DNA of 64,000 nucleotides. It comes from Aquamicrobium sp. LC103. Its GTDB lineage: Bacteria > Pseudomonadota > Alphaproteobacteria > Rhizobiales > Rhizobiaceae. The position numbers were made by a program, and so were the translations under genes. Below, piece by piece: positions 26,379 to 36,315 of this stretch. The stretch spans positions 124,001 to 188,000 of the forward strand of contig NZ_LBCQ02000007.1 in assembly GCF_001014615.2 (NCBI RefSeq), in the 5' to 3' direction. Within the stretch, counting starts at the first letter, position 1. Each line of letters opens with the position of its first letter. The notes beneath the pieces are model-generated. The model saw only the letters and a program-made list of their open reading frames with translations, was not told where the DNA came from and searched no databases.

Positions 26379-27521
26379 ATGGTTATCAGGCATTTCCTCA
26401 GATGGATCGGCAATGCGCGTGTCGCGGACCGTGTCGCGGCCGCAAGCGCGCTGTCTCACGCCTTTCTCGACCCGAACATGCCCTTCGAGGACCGCTGCGA
26501 GGCGGAAGCGGCCCTGACGCTGCTTCTCGACGATCCTTCCTCCAAGGTTCGCCTGGCGATGGCCGAGGCCCTGTCGATGAGCCGGCACGCGCCGCCGCAG
26601 ATGATAGCGGCGCTTGCCCGCGACCAGGAGGAGGTGGCGGGCGTGGTCCTCATGCGCTCGCCGCTGCTTTCCGATCTGGACCTGATCGATCTGGTCGCCA
26701 CCGCCCGTCCCGGTACACAGGAGACGATAGCCTCGCGGCCTCTCGTCTCGATGTCGCTGTCGGCGGCGATTGCCGAGGTGGGAGGGGAGACGGCCTGCCT
26801 GCGCCTCGTCGAAAACGACGGCGCCGAGATCGCGTCCCTGTCCTTCCGTCGCATCGCGGAACGCCACGGTCATTGCGCGCGGCTGCGCGAGACGATGCTG
26901 AAGCATCGGGACCTGCCGCCGGACTGTCGGCACATGCTCATGATGAAGCTGAGCGAGGCGCTGAAGCAGTCGCCGCTCGTGCTGGCGCTGATGGGCCCCG
27001 CCCGCGCCGAGCGCGTGACGCGCGAGGCCTGCGTGTGCGCCTCGGTTGCGCTGATAGATCATACCCGCGCGCAGGAACACGCGGCTCTCGTCGAGCATCT
27101 GCGCCTGCGCGGCGACCTGACCGTCGGCTTTCTCGTCCGCGCGGTTGCCCGGGGAAAGGTCGATTTCCTCGGCTCGGTTCTCGTGGCGCTGAGCGGCCAG
27201 CCGGAGGCGCGGGTGAGATCGCTTCTTGCCAAGGGCCGCGACGTCGCCCTCGGAGCGCTGCTGCGCTCGGCGGGACTGCCGGAGCGACTGCACGGCATCA
27301 TCCTTTGCGCGCTGAAGGTCTGGCGTGACGTCGCCACCGGAAAGCGCGTTGCCGGCGCGCAGGAAGTGTCGTGGCTGATGCTGGTCGAACTGAACGCGAC
27401 GCCTGGTCAATCCGGACCGGCCGAAGCCGATCGCGAACTCGCGGCACTCGTGAAGAGCATTCATCTCGATGCGCTGCGTGAAAACGCGCGCATGCACGCT
27501 GTGGCTATCGCCGCCGCCTGA
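26379..27521 (+). CDS. DUF2336 domain-containing protein
   Basis: A 380-residue Ala/Leu-rich helical protein with HEAT-like repeats ([60 protein letters not shown]), the alphaproteobacterial DUF2336 architecture. There is no signal peptide or membrane segment. I take the ATG at 26379 (GGTGGGG upstream). It stands alone, divergent from the MaoC gene and convergent with parE. DUF2336 proteins have no generally assigned function; a scaffold role is a guess. Confidence 0.87.
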   Translation: MVIRHFLRWIGNARVADRVAAASALSHAFLDPNMPFEDRCEAEAALTLLLDDPSSKVRLAMAEALSMSRHAPPQMIAALARDQEEVAGVVLMRSPLLSDLDLIDLVATARPGTQETIASRPLVSMSLSAAIAEVGGETACLRLVENDGAEIASLSFRRIAERHGHCARLRETMLKHRDLPPDCRHMLMMKLSEALKQSPLVLALMGPARAERVTREACVCASVALIDHTRAQEHAALVEHLRLRGDLTVGFLVRAVARGKVDFLGSVLVALSGQPEARVRSLLAKGRDVALGALLRSAGLPERLHGIILCALKVWRDVATGKRVAGAQEVSWLMLVELNATPGQSGPAEADRELAALVKSIHLDALRENARMHAVAIAAA

Positions 27522-27548
27522 CCAGGAATCGTGCCGCGACGGGCGCGA

Positions 27549-29603
27549 TCAGATATCCAGCTCCTCGGCGAATTCGGCGCGGTCCTGGATGAAGCGGAAG
27601 CGCAATTCCGCCTTCGTGCCCATCAACGCATCGACCGAGGATTTCGTCGCCGCTTCGTCGTCCAGCACGTCGACGCGCAGCAGCGTACGCCTCCTGGGGT
27701 CCATCGTCGTTTCCTTGAGCTGGGCGGCCATCATTTCGCCCAGGCCCTTGAAACGGCCGATCTCGACCTTGCCGCGCCCGGTGAACTCACTTTTCAAAAG
27801 CTGATCCTTGTGAGCGTCGTCTCGGGCATACATCACCTTGCCGCCCTGGCTGATGCGGTAGAGGGGCGGCACGGCCATGTAGAGATGGCCGTTTTTGATG
27901 AGCTGCGGCATCTCCTGGTAGAAGAAGGTGATGAGCAGCGAGGCGATATGCGCGCCGTCGACATCCGCGTCGGTCATGATGATCACGCGGTCATAGCGCA
28001 GGTCCTCGTCGCGATATTTCGAGCGCGTGCCGCAGCCGAGCGCCTGGACGATATCGGAGATCGTCTGGTTGGCGGTGAGCTTGTCGTGGCCGGCGCTGGC
28101 GACGTTGAGGATCTTGCCGCGCAGCGGCAGCACGGCCTGTTTGGCGCGGTCGCGCGCTTGCTTGGCCGAGCCGCCGGCCGAATCGCCTTCCACGATGAAG
28201 AGTTCCGCCCCGGCGGCCGCGTTCTGCGTGCAGTCGGCAAGCTTGCCGGGCAGCCGCAGCTTGCGGACCGCGCTCTTGCGGCTGACTTCCTTCTCCTGGC
28301 GTCGGCGCACGCGCTCGTCGGCGCGCGCGATCACCCAGTCGAGAAGCTTGGAGGCTTCCTGCGGATTGTCCGCCAGCCAATGGTCGAAGGGATCGCGGAT
28401 CGCGTTTTCGACGATGCGCTGCGCCTCGACGGTGGCGAGCTTGTCCTTCGTCTGGCCGACGAATTCCGGCTCGCGGATGAAGGCGGAGAGCATGCCCGCC
28501 GCCGAGATCATCACGTCCTCGCTGGCGACGATCGCCGCGCGCTTGTTGCCGGTCAGCTCGGCATAGGCGCGCAGGCCGCGGGTGAGCACGTTGCGGAAGC
28601 CCGCCTCGTGCGTGCCGCCTTCGGGCGTCGGGATCGTGTTGCAGTAGGAGTTGAGGAAGCCGTCGCCGCCATACCAGGTGATGGCCCATTCGATCGAGCC
28701 GTGGCCGCCCTGTTTCTCGCTTTTGCCGGCGAAGATTTCGCGGGTCACCTGGAATTCCGAGCCCAGCGATGCGGCGAGGTAGTCCTTCAGGCCGCCGGGG
28801 AAGTGGAAGACCGCCTTGGCCGGCGTCTCGTCCTTTTCCTTCAGAAGCGCGGGATCGCACGACCAGCGGATTTCGACGCCGCCGAAGAGATAGGCCTTCG
28901 AGCGTGCCATCCTGTAGATGCGCGCGGGCTCGAAATGCGCGTTCTTGCCGAAGATGTCGGCGTCCGGATGGAAGCGCACGCGCGTGCCGCGCCGGTTGTG
29001 CACATCGCCCAGGCTTTCCAGTCCGCCCTGCGGAATGCCGCGCGAGAAGCGCTGGCGGTAGAGCTGGCGCCCGCGCGCGACCTCGACCTCCAGGACGTCC
29101 GACAGTGCGTTGACGACCGAGACGCCGACGCCGTGCAGGCCGCCCGAGGTCTCGTAGACCTTGGAATCGAATTTGCCGCCGGCATGCAGCGTCGTCATGA
29201 TGACCTCGAGCGCCGACTTGTTCTTGAATTTCGGATGCGGGTCGATCGGGATGCCGCGGCCGTTGTCGGTGACGGTGAGGAAGCCTCCGGCGTCGAGCTC
29301 GACCTCGATGAAGGTGGCGTGGCCGGCCACCGCCTCGTCCATGGAATTGTCGATCACTTCGGCGAAGAGATGATGCAGCGCCTTCTCGTCGGTGCCGCCG
29401 ATATACATGCCCGGCCGGCGGCGAACCGGCTCCAGCCCTTCCAGAACCTCGATGTCGGCGGCGCTGTAGTCCTCGCTGCCGTCCTTGGGCTGCGCGGCGC
29501 GCTTGGCGGCGGCCTGCACCAGCGGATCCGCCGGGCGCGACGGCGTCGGCGCGGGTGTCAGAGGCTTGGCGATATTGGAGAAGAGATCGTTGCTGTCGTC
29601 CAT
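27549..29603 (-). CDS. parE: DNA topoisomerase IV subunit B
   Basis: A 684-residue type IIA topoisomerase B subunit. The GHKL ATPase shows EVIDNSMDEAVAGHA, TVTDNGRGIPID and SGGLHGVGVSVVNALS; the transducer follows; the TOPRIM domain has FIVEGDSAGGSAKQ and MTDADVDGAHI. Length fits ParE, without the insert of ~800-residue GyrB. With ParC it decatenates daughter chromosomes. I take the ATG at 29603; codons upstream to 29651 lack family similarity. parC is not in the window. Confidence 0.95.
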   Translation of the reverse strand: MDDSNDLFSNIAKPLTPAPTPSRPADPLVQAAAKRAAQPKDGSEDYSAADIEVLEGLEPVRRRPGMYIGGTDEKALHHLFAEVIDNSMDEAVAGHATFIEVELDAGGFLTVTDNGRGIPIDPHPKFKNKSALEVIMTTLHAGGKFDSKVYETSGGLHGVGVSVVNALSDVLEVEVARGRQLYRQRFSRGIPQGGLESLGDVHNRRGTRVRFHPDADIFGKNAHFEPARIYRMARSKAYLFGGVEIRWSCDPALLKEKDETPAKAVFHFPGGLKDYLAASLGSEFQVTREIFAGKSEKQGGHGSIEWAITWYGGDGFLNSYCNTIPTPEGGTHEAGFRNVLTRGLRAYAELTGNKRAAIVASEDVMISAAGMLSAFIREPEFVGQTKDKLATVEAQRIVENAIRDPFDHWLADNPQEASKLLDWVIARADERVRRRQEKEVSRKSAVRKLRLPGKLADCTQNAAAGAELFIVEGDSAGGSAKQARDRAKQAVLPLRGKILNVASAGHDKLTANQTISDIVQALGCGTRSKYRDEDLRYDRVIIMTDADVDGAHIASLLITFFYQEMPQLIKNGHLYMAVPPLYRISQGGKVMYARDDAHKDQLLKSEFTGRGKVEIGRFKGLGEMMAAQLKETTMDPRRRTLLRVDVLDDEAATKSSVDALMGTKAELRFRFIQDRAEFAEELDI

Positions 29604-29924
29604 GAAAGCCTGTCGTCGGAATGCTTCGCGAATCGCCCAGGATAGTGCCACGCTTTCGCGTTCAAGGCGACGAGGTTCCTGTTACGTTCATGCCAATGGT
29701 CAAATTGAGGCGATAACCTTTAGATTTGGATAACCACCCCTTCAGTTGGGGCCCCGAAGGCAGGTCGATTTCGCTCCTGCGGCGCTGGATAAGCGCTAAT
29801 GCTCCCGACTTCAAGACGGGCGCTTCGAATGGGTGTCTTGGTAATCCGATAGGAACATTTGCGTTCTATTCATGCGGGAAATGCAGCAACGCCGACAGTC
29901 GGCGATTGTGGCAAGGAGCGCGCA
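29604..29924. other. 321-bp intergenic region with several short inverted repeats
   Basis: This divergent gap between parE and the diguanylate cyclase gene is lower in GC than its surroundings. It holds possible hairpins GCAGG/CCTGC (~29760-29780) and GCGCT/AGCGC (~29781-29796), a CCCG/CGGG arm around ~29806-29821, and an exact 15-bp palindrome CGCCGAC-A-GTCGGCG at 29890-29904, 21 bp before the cyclase start. I found no ORF or complete tRNA. The palindrome is a candidate operator; the rest may be an unannotated RNA or only the two promoters. Confidence 0.4.
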
Positions 29925-31076
29925 ATGGGGTTTGACCTTACATCGCTGCTGCTGGCGGCGGCCGTTTCGGGCGCATGCCTCAGCGGCCTGATGATCGTCG
30001 CCTGGCTGACGGCCGCCGGCGAGAGATTCATGATTACGTGGGCCTTGGGCGCCCTGGTGGTGGTCGGACACGTCATCGCCTACTGGGCGCACAGCGCGAG
30101 CCCCAGCCTGTGGGCCGGAATGACGGCAATCGTGCTGCTGCCGGCCGGCCTCATGGTGCTGCTCGCGTCCACCTATCAATTGTGCAAGATCCCGATGCCG
30201 ACGCGCGCTCTGGCGACGATCCTCGCGGCCTACATCTTCATGGCGCTGCCGTTGGCGGCGGCCGGCTATGACGGCGTTGCGCTGATCCTGCAGAACGCGC
30301 TTGCAACCGCGTTCCTGACGGGGAGCGCCGTTCTCTTTTGGCGCAGCCGCCGTGAATCCCACGGACACATGGCTTCGCTGGCTTTTCTTTACGTCTTGTG
30401 CGGCGTCTCATTCGGCCTCTGCGGGGTCGTGATCTTCTACGAAGGCCAGTGGTCGATCGGCTATCCGCCCGACAATTGGGCCGAGCGGCTGAACGTGGTG
30501 GTCGCGGTGGCGTGCACCACCGCTGGCGGTGCGCTGATGCTCACCATCAACCAGGCGATGCTCGCGCGCCGCCACCGGGTCGAATCCCTCACCGATCCGC
30601 TGACCGGGCTTCTCAACCGCCGCGCCCTGTTCTCGCTTTACGACGATCGGCTGTTCGGCGAGCATGCGGCGGCGGTCATGTTCGACATCGACCATTTCAA
30701 GCGCGTGAACGATACTTACGGCCATGCCGCCGGTGACGAGGTGCTCCGGCGTTTCGCTTCGGCGCTGTCACGATACAGCAGGCCGGGCGACGATCCCGTC
30801 AGGCTTGGCGGCGAGGAGTTCACCCTGATCATGACGCGCGTGACACGCGAGCAGGCGAGGGCCGTGGTCGGCGGCATCGCGGCAGCGTTCGCCGCCGAAA
30901 GTGTCATTACCCCGAATGGCGAGATCCGTTGCACGGTCAGCGCGGGCATCGGTTTCGGTGGACACCCCGCGACGACGCTTGACGAGATGCTGACGCGGGC
31001 CGATCGCGCGCTCTACACGGCCAAGAAGGCAGGCCGCAACTGCATCGAGGCGGATGATCTGCAACTCGCGAGCTGA
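29925..31076 (+). CDS. Membrane-bound diguanylate cyclase (GGDEF)
   Basis: A 383-residue protein with about six N-terminal transmembrane segments (~residues 5-210) and a C-terminal GGDEF domain. The active site is GGEEF (295-299) with FDIDHFKRVNDTYGHAAGD upstream. An inhibitory I-site RxxD (RPGD, 286-289) lies exactly five residues before it, so the enzyme should make c-di-GMP and be product-inhibited. The ATG at 29925 has AAGGAG at good spacing. It is the second cyclase in the window besides PleD. No EAL domain is present. Confidence 0.93.
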   Translation: MGFDLTSLLLAAAVSGACLSGLMIVAWLTAAGERFMITWALGALVVVGHVIAYWAHSASPSLWAGMTAIVLLPAGLMVLLASTYQLCKIPMPTRALATILAAYIFMALPLAAAGYDGVALILQNALATAFLTGSAVLFWRSRRESHGHMASLAFLYVLCGVSFGLCGVVIFYEGQWSIGYPPDNWAERLNVVVAVACTTAGGALMLTINQAMLARRHRVESLTDPLTGLLNRRALFSLYDDRLFGEHAAAVMFDIDHFKRVNDTYGHAAGDEVLRRFASALSRYSRPGDDPVRLGGEEFTLIMTRVTREQARAVVGGIAAAFAAESVITPNGEIRCTVSAGIGFGGHPATTLDEMLTRADRALYTAKKAGRNCIEADDLQLAS

Positions 31077-31118
31077 CGGCGGAAGGCGCCGCCGCAAGCC
31101 GCGGCGACGCATCGTTTG

Positions 31119-33923
31119 CTAGCTGGCCAGCGCCTCGATCGGCGGGCAGGAGCAGACCAGGTTGCGGTCGCCGCCCACATTGTCGATGCGCGAGACCGGT
31201 GGCCAGTATTTCGCGGCCGTTTCGGCATCGCCCGCCGGATAGGCCGCGATGAGCCGCGAATAGGGATGCTTCCAGTCTTCGGCCAGCGTTTCCGCCGCCG
31301 CATGCGGCGCATTGACGAGCGGATTGTCGTCGCGTGGCCACTCGCCCTTTTCAACCCGCCCGGCTTCCTCGGCAATGCCGATCATGGCGTCGCAGAACCG
31401 GTCCAGCTCGCGCTTGGGCTCCGATTCCGTCGGCTCCACCATCAGCGTGCCGGCGACCGGCCACGACATGGTCGGCGCATGGAAGCCGTAGTCGATCAGC
31501 CGCTTGGCGATGTCCTCGACGCTGATGCCCGCGCGTTCCTTGAAGATGCGGGTGTCGAGGATGCATTCATGCGCCACGCGGCCGTTGCGGCCCTTGAAGA
31601 GTACCGGATAATGATCCTTCAGCCTTTCGGCGATGTAGTTGGCCGAAAGGATCGCCATCTCGGTCGCGTGTTTGAGCCCGGTCGCGCCCATCATGCGGAT
31701 ATACATCCAGGTGATCGGCAGGATCGAGGCGCTGCCGAACGGGGCCGCGGATACCGCGTGCCGCGTGCCGCCGGCGACATGACCGGGCAGATGCGGCACG
31801 AGATGCGCCTTGACGCCGATCGGGCCGATGCCCGGGCCGCCGCCGCCATGCGGGATGCAGAAGGTCTTGTGCAGGTTCATGTGGCAGACGTCGGCGCCGA
31901 GGTCGCCCGGCCGCGCCAGCCCGACGAGGGCGTTGAGGTTCGCCCCGTCGAAATAGACCTGCCCGCCATGCTCGTGGATCAGCGCGCAGATGTCGCGAAC
32001 GCCTTCCTCGAACACGCCATGCGTCGAGGGATAGGTGATCATCAGCGCCGCCAGCCGGTCGGAATACTGCGTCGCCTTGGCCTTCAGGTCCTCGACGTCG
32101 ATGTCGCCGTCGTCGAGGCAGCGCACGACCACCACGTCCATTCCCGCCATGGAGGCGCTTGCCGGATTGGTGCCGTGGGCGGAAGAGGGGATGAGGCAGA
32201 CGGTGCGGCCCGCATCTCCGCGCTCGAGATGGTAGCGGCGGATGGCGAGAAGTCCCGCATATTCACCCTGGCTGCCGGCATTGGGCTGCAGCGACACTCC
32301 GTCGAAGCCGGTGATCTCCGCAAGCCAGCCTTCGAGCTCGCCGATCATCGCACGGTAGCCTGCCGAATGCGCTTCCGGAGCGAAGGGGTGGAGATTGGCG
32401 ACGCTCGGCCAGCTCACCGGCATCATCTCGGCGGCAGCGTTGAGCTTCATCGTGCACGATCCGAGCGGGATCATGGCGCGGTCGAGCGCCAGGTCCTTGT
32501 CGGAAAGCCGGCGCAGCAGACGCATCATCTCGGTCTCGGAGCGGTTCTCGTGGAACACCGGTTGCGTGAGAAAGCCCTTGCCGCGCGCCTTGCCGGGCAG
32601 GGCGCTCTGGGTCTCGGCCGGCACCTCGACGCCGAACAGCGCGGCGATTGCGAGAAGATCTGCCTCGGTCGAGGTCTCGTCGAAGCTGATCGCGAGCCTG
32701 TCGCCGTCGAGCACGCGCAGAAGCAGGCCCGCCTTCTCGGCCTCGCCTGCGATCCTCGCCGCCTTGCCCGGAACGGAGATGGTCACCGTGTCGAAAATCG
32801 CCTTGCCGGCGGTCTCCAGGTCCGCGCCTTCGATCGCCGCCGCGAGGCGGGCGGCGAGACCGTGGATGCTGCGTGCGATCGCCTGCAGGCCTTCCGGCCC
32901 GTGCCAGATCGCGTAGGCGACCGCCATGTTGGCGAGCAGCGCCTGCGCCGTGCAGATGTTGGAGGTCGCCTTGTCGCGGCGGATGTGCTGCTCGCGCGTC
33001 TGCAAAGCGAGCCGGTATCCCGGCCTGCCATGCGCGTCGGTCGACTGGCCGACGAGGCGTCCCGGCATCAGTCGCGTCAGCTTGTCGGAAACGGCGCAAT
33101 AGGCCGCGTGCGGCCCGCCGAAGCCCATCGGCACGCCGTAGCGCTGCATGGAGCCGACCGCGATGTCGGCGCCGAGCGAGGCTGGCGCTTCGGTCAGCGT
33201 GAGCGCCAGCGGGTCGGCGACGAAGATGACGATCGCGCCGGCCGCACGGGCCTCGGCGATGGCGCCGGCATGATCGCCGTAGACGCCGTGCGTGTCCGGC
33301 CAGGAGACGATGAGCGCGGCGGTGTTCTCGCCGATCCCGCCGGCGCCGATCTTGATGCCGAGCGGCTCGGCGCGCGTCTGCACCACGTCGAGCGTCTGCG
33401 GATGAGGGGTGCCGGCAAGCACGATTTCAGTGCGTTTCTCGCGATGATGCCTGAAGGCGATGCCGACCGCCTCGGCCACCGCCGTCGCTTCGTCGAGCAG
33501 CGAGGCGGAGGCGACGGGCAGGCCGGTCAGCTCGCTCACCAGCGTCTGGAAGTTGAACAGCATTTCCAGCCGACCCTGGCTGATCTCCGACTGATAGGGC
33601 GTGTAAGCCGTGTACCAGGCGGGGTTCTCGAACATGTTGCGCTGGATCACCGGCGGTACGTGGACGCCGTGATAGCCGGCGCCGATGAAGCTCTTGAGAA
33701 CCTGATTGTGGCCCATCCTCCCGGCAAGCTCGGCGAGCGCCTCGGCTTCGCCGACGGGTTCCGGAAGCGCCATGGCGCGGTCGAGGCGGATCGATTTCGG
33801 CACCGCCTGGGTGATCAGGGTCTCTACGGAAGGCAGGCCGAGCGCGGCAAGCATGGCGCGCGTATCCTGCGGTCCGGGACCGATGTGGCGATCTGCGAAG
33901 ACCACGGTCTTTTCGCTCATCAT
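31119..33923 (-). CDS. gcvP: Glycine dehydrogenase (decarboxylating), P protein of the glycine cleavage system
   Basis: A ~934-residue PLP enzyme that decarboxylates glycine and passes the aminomethyl group to lipoyl-GcvH. The fused two-half form is seen: FADRHIGPG at the N-terminus, [13 protein letters not shown] in the C-terminal half, and the PLP lysine in [17 protein letters not shown]. GcvP is a single chain here, not split into GcvPA/GcvPB. Two adjacent ATGs (33923 and 33920) follow GAGGAGA. It is the last gene of gcvT-gcvH-gcvP, 8 bp after gcvH. Confidence 0.97.
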   Translation of the reverse strand: MMSEKTVVFADRHIGPGPQDTRAMLAALGLPSVETLITQAVPKSIRLDRAMALPEPVGEAEALAELAGRMGHNQVLKSFIGAGYHGVHVPPVIQRNMFENPAWYTAYTPYQSEISQGRLEMLFNFQTLVSELTGLPVASASLLDEATAVAEAVGIAFRHHREKRTEIVLAGTPHPQTLDVVQTRAEPLGIKIGAGGIGENTAALIVSWPDTHGVYGDHAGAIAEARAAGAIVIFVADPLALTLTEAPASLGADIAVGSMQRYGVPMGFGGPHAAYCAVSDKLTRLMPGRLVGQSTDAHGRPGYRLALQTREQHIRRDKATSNICTAQALLANMAVAYAIWHGPEGLQAIARSIHGLAARLAAAIEGADLETAGKAIFDTVTISVPGKAARIAGEAEKAGLLLRVLDGDRLAISFDETSTEADLLAIAALFGVEVPAETQSALPGKARGKGFLTQPVFHENRSETEMMRLLRRLSDKDLALDRAMIPLGSCTMKLNAAAEMMPVSWPSVANLHPFAPEAHSAGYRAMIGELEGWLAEITGFDGVSLQPNAGSQGEYAGLLAIRRYHLERGDAGRTVCLIPSSAHGTNPASASMAGMDVVVVRCLDDGDIDVEDLKAKATQYSDRLAALMITYPSTHGVFEEGVRDICALIHEHGGQVYFDGANLNALVGLARPGDLGADVCHMNLHKTFCIPHGGGGPGIGPIGVKAHLVPHLPGHVAGGTRHAVSAAPFGSASILPITWMYIRMMGATGLKHATEMAILSANYIAERLKDHYPVLFKGRNGRVAHECILDTRIFKERAGISVEDIAKRLIDYGFHAPTMSWPVAGTLMVEPTESEPKRELDRFCDAMIGIAEEAGRVEKGEWPRDDNPLVNAPHAAAETLAEDWKHPYSRLIAAYPAGDAETAAKYWPPVSRIDNVGGDRNLVCSCPPIEALAS

Positions 33924-33931
33924 GTCTCTCC

Positions 33932-34303
33932 TCAGCCGATCATCGCCTTGTATCCGGCCTCGTCCATGAGGCCGGAAAGCTGGCTCTCGTCGGCAAGCTT
34001 CATCTTCCAGAGCCAGCCGTCGCCGGCCGGCGAGGAATTGACCAGCGCCGGATCGGACGAAAGCTTGTCGTTGACCTCGGTGATCTCGCCGTCGACCGGC
34101 GCGTAGACGTCCGACGCGGCCTTCACGGATTCGACGACGACCGCGGCGTCGCCCTTCGAGACCGTGCGACCGACTTCGGGCAGCTCCACGAAGACGAGAT
34201 CGCCGAGCTGCTCCTGGGCATAGTCGGTGATGCCGACGGTGGCGATGCCGCCTTCCACGCGGATCCATTCATGGTCGTCGGTGAAATAGGTCGTTGCTGC
34301 CAT
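33932..34303 (-). CDS. gcvH: Glycine cleavage system H protein
   Basis: A 123-residue lipoyl carrier. The lipoylated residue is Lys61 in [29 protein letters not shown] and [20 protein letters not shown] are family hallmarks. It shuttles the methylamine intermediate among the P, T and L proteins. It sits 6 bp after gcvT and 8 bp before gcvP, so the three are co-transcribed. Confidence 0.97.
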   Translation of the reverse strand: MAATTYFTDDHEWIRVEGGIATVGITDYAQEQLGDLVFVELPEVGRTVSKGDAAVVVESVKAASDVYAPVDGEITEVNDKLSSDPALVNSSPAGDGWLWKMKLADESQLSGLMDEAGYKAMIG

Positions 34304-34309
34304 GGAAGA

Positions 34310-35413
34310 TTATCCTTTGCGGTAGCGATGCGGAGTGAAGGGAAGTGGATGGATTTCGACCGGAAGCCGGTTGCCCCGCACCTCCGCGAAAAGCTTGGTG
34401 CAGGGCTTCGCCTGCGATGCGGACACATAGCCCATGGCGACGGGGAAGCCGGCCCAAGGTCCGAACCCGCCGGACGTGACGCGGCCGGTGGGATTGCCCG
34501 CCTCATCGAAGAGCGCGACGCCGGCGCGTACTGGCTGCCGGCCCTCGGGCTTCAGGCCGACGCGCTTTTCCTTAGCGCCCGCGGCGATCGCCGTGCGCAA
34601 TGCGTCGGCGCCGACGAAAGCGCCGCTCTCGCGCAGGTCTTTCGGGATTGCCCACATGAGCCCGGCGTCCACCGGGTTGATGGAGGTGTCGATGTCCTGG
34701 CCGTGGAGGCAAAGCCCCGCCTCGAGTCGCAGGCTGTCGCGTGCGGCAAGGCCGATCCATTCGATGCGTTCGTCGGCGATGAGCCTGTCGGCGAGCGCGC
34801 GGGCTTGCGCGGGCGGCACCGCCACCTCGAAGCCGTCCTCACCGGTATAGCCGGAACGGCTGGCGAACCAGTCCGGCCGCGGCTCCGTGCCGTGCATGAA
34901 GGTGAGGGCGCCGAGGTCGAGGCCGGCATCGCGCAGCGCCGTTTCGGCGGCCGGTCCCTGGAGGGCTAGGAAGACGCGGTCGAGCGGCTCGATCCTGCAA
35001 TCGTATCCGGCCGCGATTTGGCGCAGATGCGCCTCGTCGGTCGCGGCGTTGCCGGCATTCGCCACGACCATGAAGCGCTTGGCGCCGAGCCGGGTGACGA
35101 TCAAATCGTCGATGATGCCGGCCCCGTCGTCGAGGAAGAAAGTGTATTTCGACTGGCCGTCCTCGATCAGGCCGGTATCGATCGGGCAGGCGCGCTCCAA
35201 GACCTTGCCTGCCTCCGGGCCCGTCACGAGGAACAGCTTCATGTGCGAGATGTCGAAAAGCCCGGCCTTCTCGCGGGTATGAAGATGTTCCTTCAGCACG
35301 CCGAGCGGATAGGTGATGGGCATCGACCAGCCGGCGAATGCGCCGAAACGCGCGCCGGCCCGCTCGTGCAGCTCTTTCAAGGGAAGTTCAAACAGTTCGC
35401 CCGTATCGCTCAA
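34310..35413 (-). CDS. gcvT: Glycine cleavage system T protein (aminomethyltransferase)
   Basis: A 367-residue folate-dependent enzyme releasing ammonia and forming methylene-THF. Typical segments are FAGWSMPITYPLGVLKEHLH, GLFDISHMKLFLVTG, RSGYTGEDGFEVAVP, GLAARDSLRLEAGLCLHG and the C-terminal folate-binding barrel. The start appears to be TTG at 35413, preceded by GGAGG with a 5-bp spacer; there is no suitable ATG. It is the first gene of the gcv operon, with a tandem glycine riboswitch in its leader. Confidence 0.95.
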   Translation of the reverse strand: MSDTGELFELPLKELHERAGARFGAFAGWSMPITYPLGVLKEHLHTREKAGLFDISHMKLFLVTGPEAGKVLERACPIDTGLIEDGQSKYTFFLDDGAGIIDDLIVTRLGAKRFMVVANAGNAATDEAHLRQIAAGYDCRIEPLDRVFLALQGPAAETALRDAGLDLGALTFMHGTEPRPDWFASRSGYTGEDGFEVAVPPAQARALADRLIADERIEWIGLAARDSLRLEAGLCLHGQDIDTSINPVDAGLMWAIPKDLRESGAFVGADALRTAIAAGAKEKRVGLKPEGRQPVRAGVALFDEAGNPTGRVTSGGFGPWAGFPVAMGYVSASQAKPCTKLFAEVRGNRLPVEIHPLPFTPHRYRKG

Positions 35414-35460
35414 TCAAGCCTCCAGAGTCGCACGATTCCCGCCGCAAAAGCAGCGATTCG

Positions 35461-35641
35461 CGCCCCTCTGTCTGAAGCCTGAGAGACTCGCGCAACCGGA
35501 ACCCTGTCGGCGGCGCTTACACCTTCGGCGCGGGGGCATACCCCGACTTTCCAGAGCGTCTTGACCCGTCTACGGTTCTTTTGCCTGAGAGATTTCGGGC
35601 GATTTCCCCTTCGGCGGCAGCTTTCGCTGCTCTCTCCCGCA
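35461..35641 (-). promoter_or_regulatory. Tandem glycine riboswitch controlling gcvTHP
   Basis: Read on the minus strand, two aptamers follow one another. The first has GGGAGAGAGC, CCGCCGAAGGGG, ATCTCTCAGGCAAAAGAACCG and GACGGG; the second has CTCTGGAAAG, GCGCCGAAGGTGTAA, GACAGGG, AGTCTCTCAGGCTTCAGACA and GAGGGG. These are the conserved blocks of the cooperative two-aptamer glycine riboswitch. It ends about 47 bp before the gcvT start, as expected for a switch that turns on glycine cleavage when glycine is abundant. The structure is recognised by motif, not folded. Confidence 0.93.
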
Positions 35642-35686
35642 GACCGGCAGGGCGTGAGCCCTCGACGAAGCGAAACTAGCCGAATC

Positions 35687-35706
35687 GGCAGGTAATGTCA
35701 CCTGCC
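35687..35706. repeat. 7-bp inverted repeat upstream of the glycine riboswitch
   Basis: GGCAGGT-N6-ACCTGCC is a perfect inverted repeat between the XRE gene stop and the riboswitch. There is no T-run, so it is a weak terminator candidate for the XRE gene and equally a candidate operator near the gcv promoter. Confidence 0.4.
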
Positions 35707-35755
35707 GGCCTGAAGAAAGCCGTGGGTAGTTTCCGCTGTCCGGAAATTCCGATCC

Positions 35756-36139
35756 TCAGGCGCGTTGTTCCAGGCGCTTCAGATCGCTTTCTATCTGCCT
35801 GATGATGCTGGATGTTTCCTGCTGGAGGCGTCGCAGGCGGTCGAGCTGCAGGGAAACGTTTTCCGCGACGGCGTTGCCGTCGTCCTCTGCGGGCGAGGTG
35901 CCGACGCCGTGAAGCAGCCAGGAAAGGCTGACGCCGAGAATGCCGGCCAGCATGTTCAGCCGGTTGGCTCGCGGCTGGGAACGGTCGCTTTCCCAGGCCT
36001 GAATGGTCGATTGCTGCACGCCGAGCCGTCTGGCGAGTTGCTGGGAGCTGATGCCGGTTGCATCCCGTGCGCGGGAAAGGCGTCCGCCCAAAGTGTCGAA
36101 ATCGGGGGTTTCGGAATAGATCGTCGTGGTGTCGGGCAC
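35756..36139 (-). CDS. XRE-family helix-turn-helix transcriptional regulator
   Basis: A 127-residue protein with a Cro/CI-type HTH in its first half (GGRLSRARDATGISSQQLARRLGVQQSTIQAWESDRSQPRANRL) and a C-terminal coiled coil (LQLDRLRRLQQETSSIIRQIESDLKRLEQRA). The GTG at 36139 has GGAGG 8 bp upstream and gives a sensible N-terminus (PDTTTIYSETPDF); longer frames to 36262 have no support. It lies upstream of the gcv operon on the same strand, but the riboswitch already explains gcv control, so its targets are unknown. Confidence 0.87.
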   Translation of the reverse strand: MPDTTTIYSETPDFDTLGGRLSRARDATGISSQQLARRLGVQQSTIQAWESDRSQPRANRLNMLAGILGVSLSWLLHGVGTSPAEDDGNAVAENVSLQLDRLRRLQQETSSIIRQIESDLKRLEQRA

Positions 36140-36315
36140 CCGTCCCACCTCCAGTTTTTTTAGATAAGCCCGCGGAGAAATGCGGGAGCGAAGGCCGGTA
36201 GCATGGGCCAGCCGGCGCCGGAAGGCAACCTTTCGCGCGGAAAGGATTGCCCGCGTTGCCAATGCAAAAGGCCAAGGCGTTTATGAAAACAGTGCCTTAG
36301 CCGCTGCAAATCAGA

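Noticed and set aside
29726-29860. tRNA-like pieces (loop CTTCAAG with anticodon-like TCA, TTCGAAT, GTTGGGGCC), considered as a selenocysteine or suppressor tRNA
   Set aside because: No acceptor stem pairs, the T-arm does not form and the stems are in the wrong order; no selA or selB is nearby. Kept only as a structured interval.
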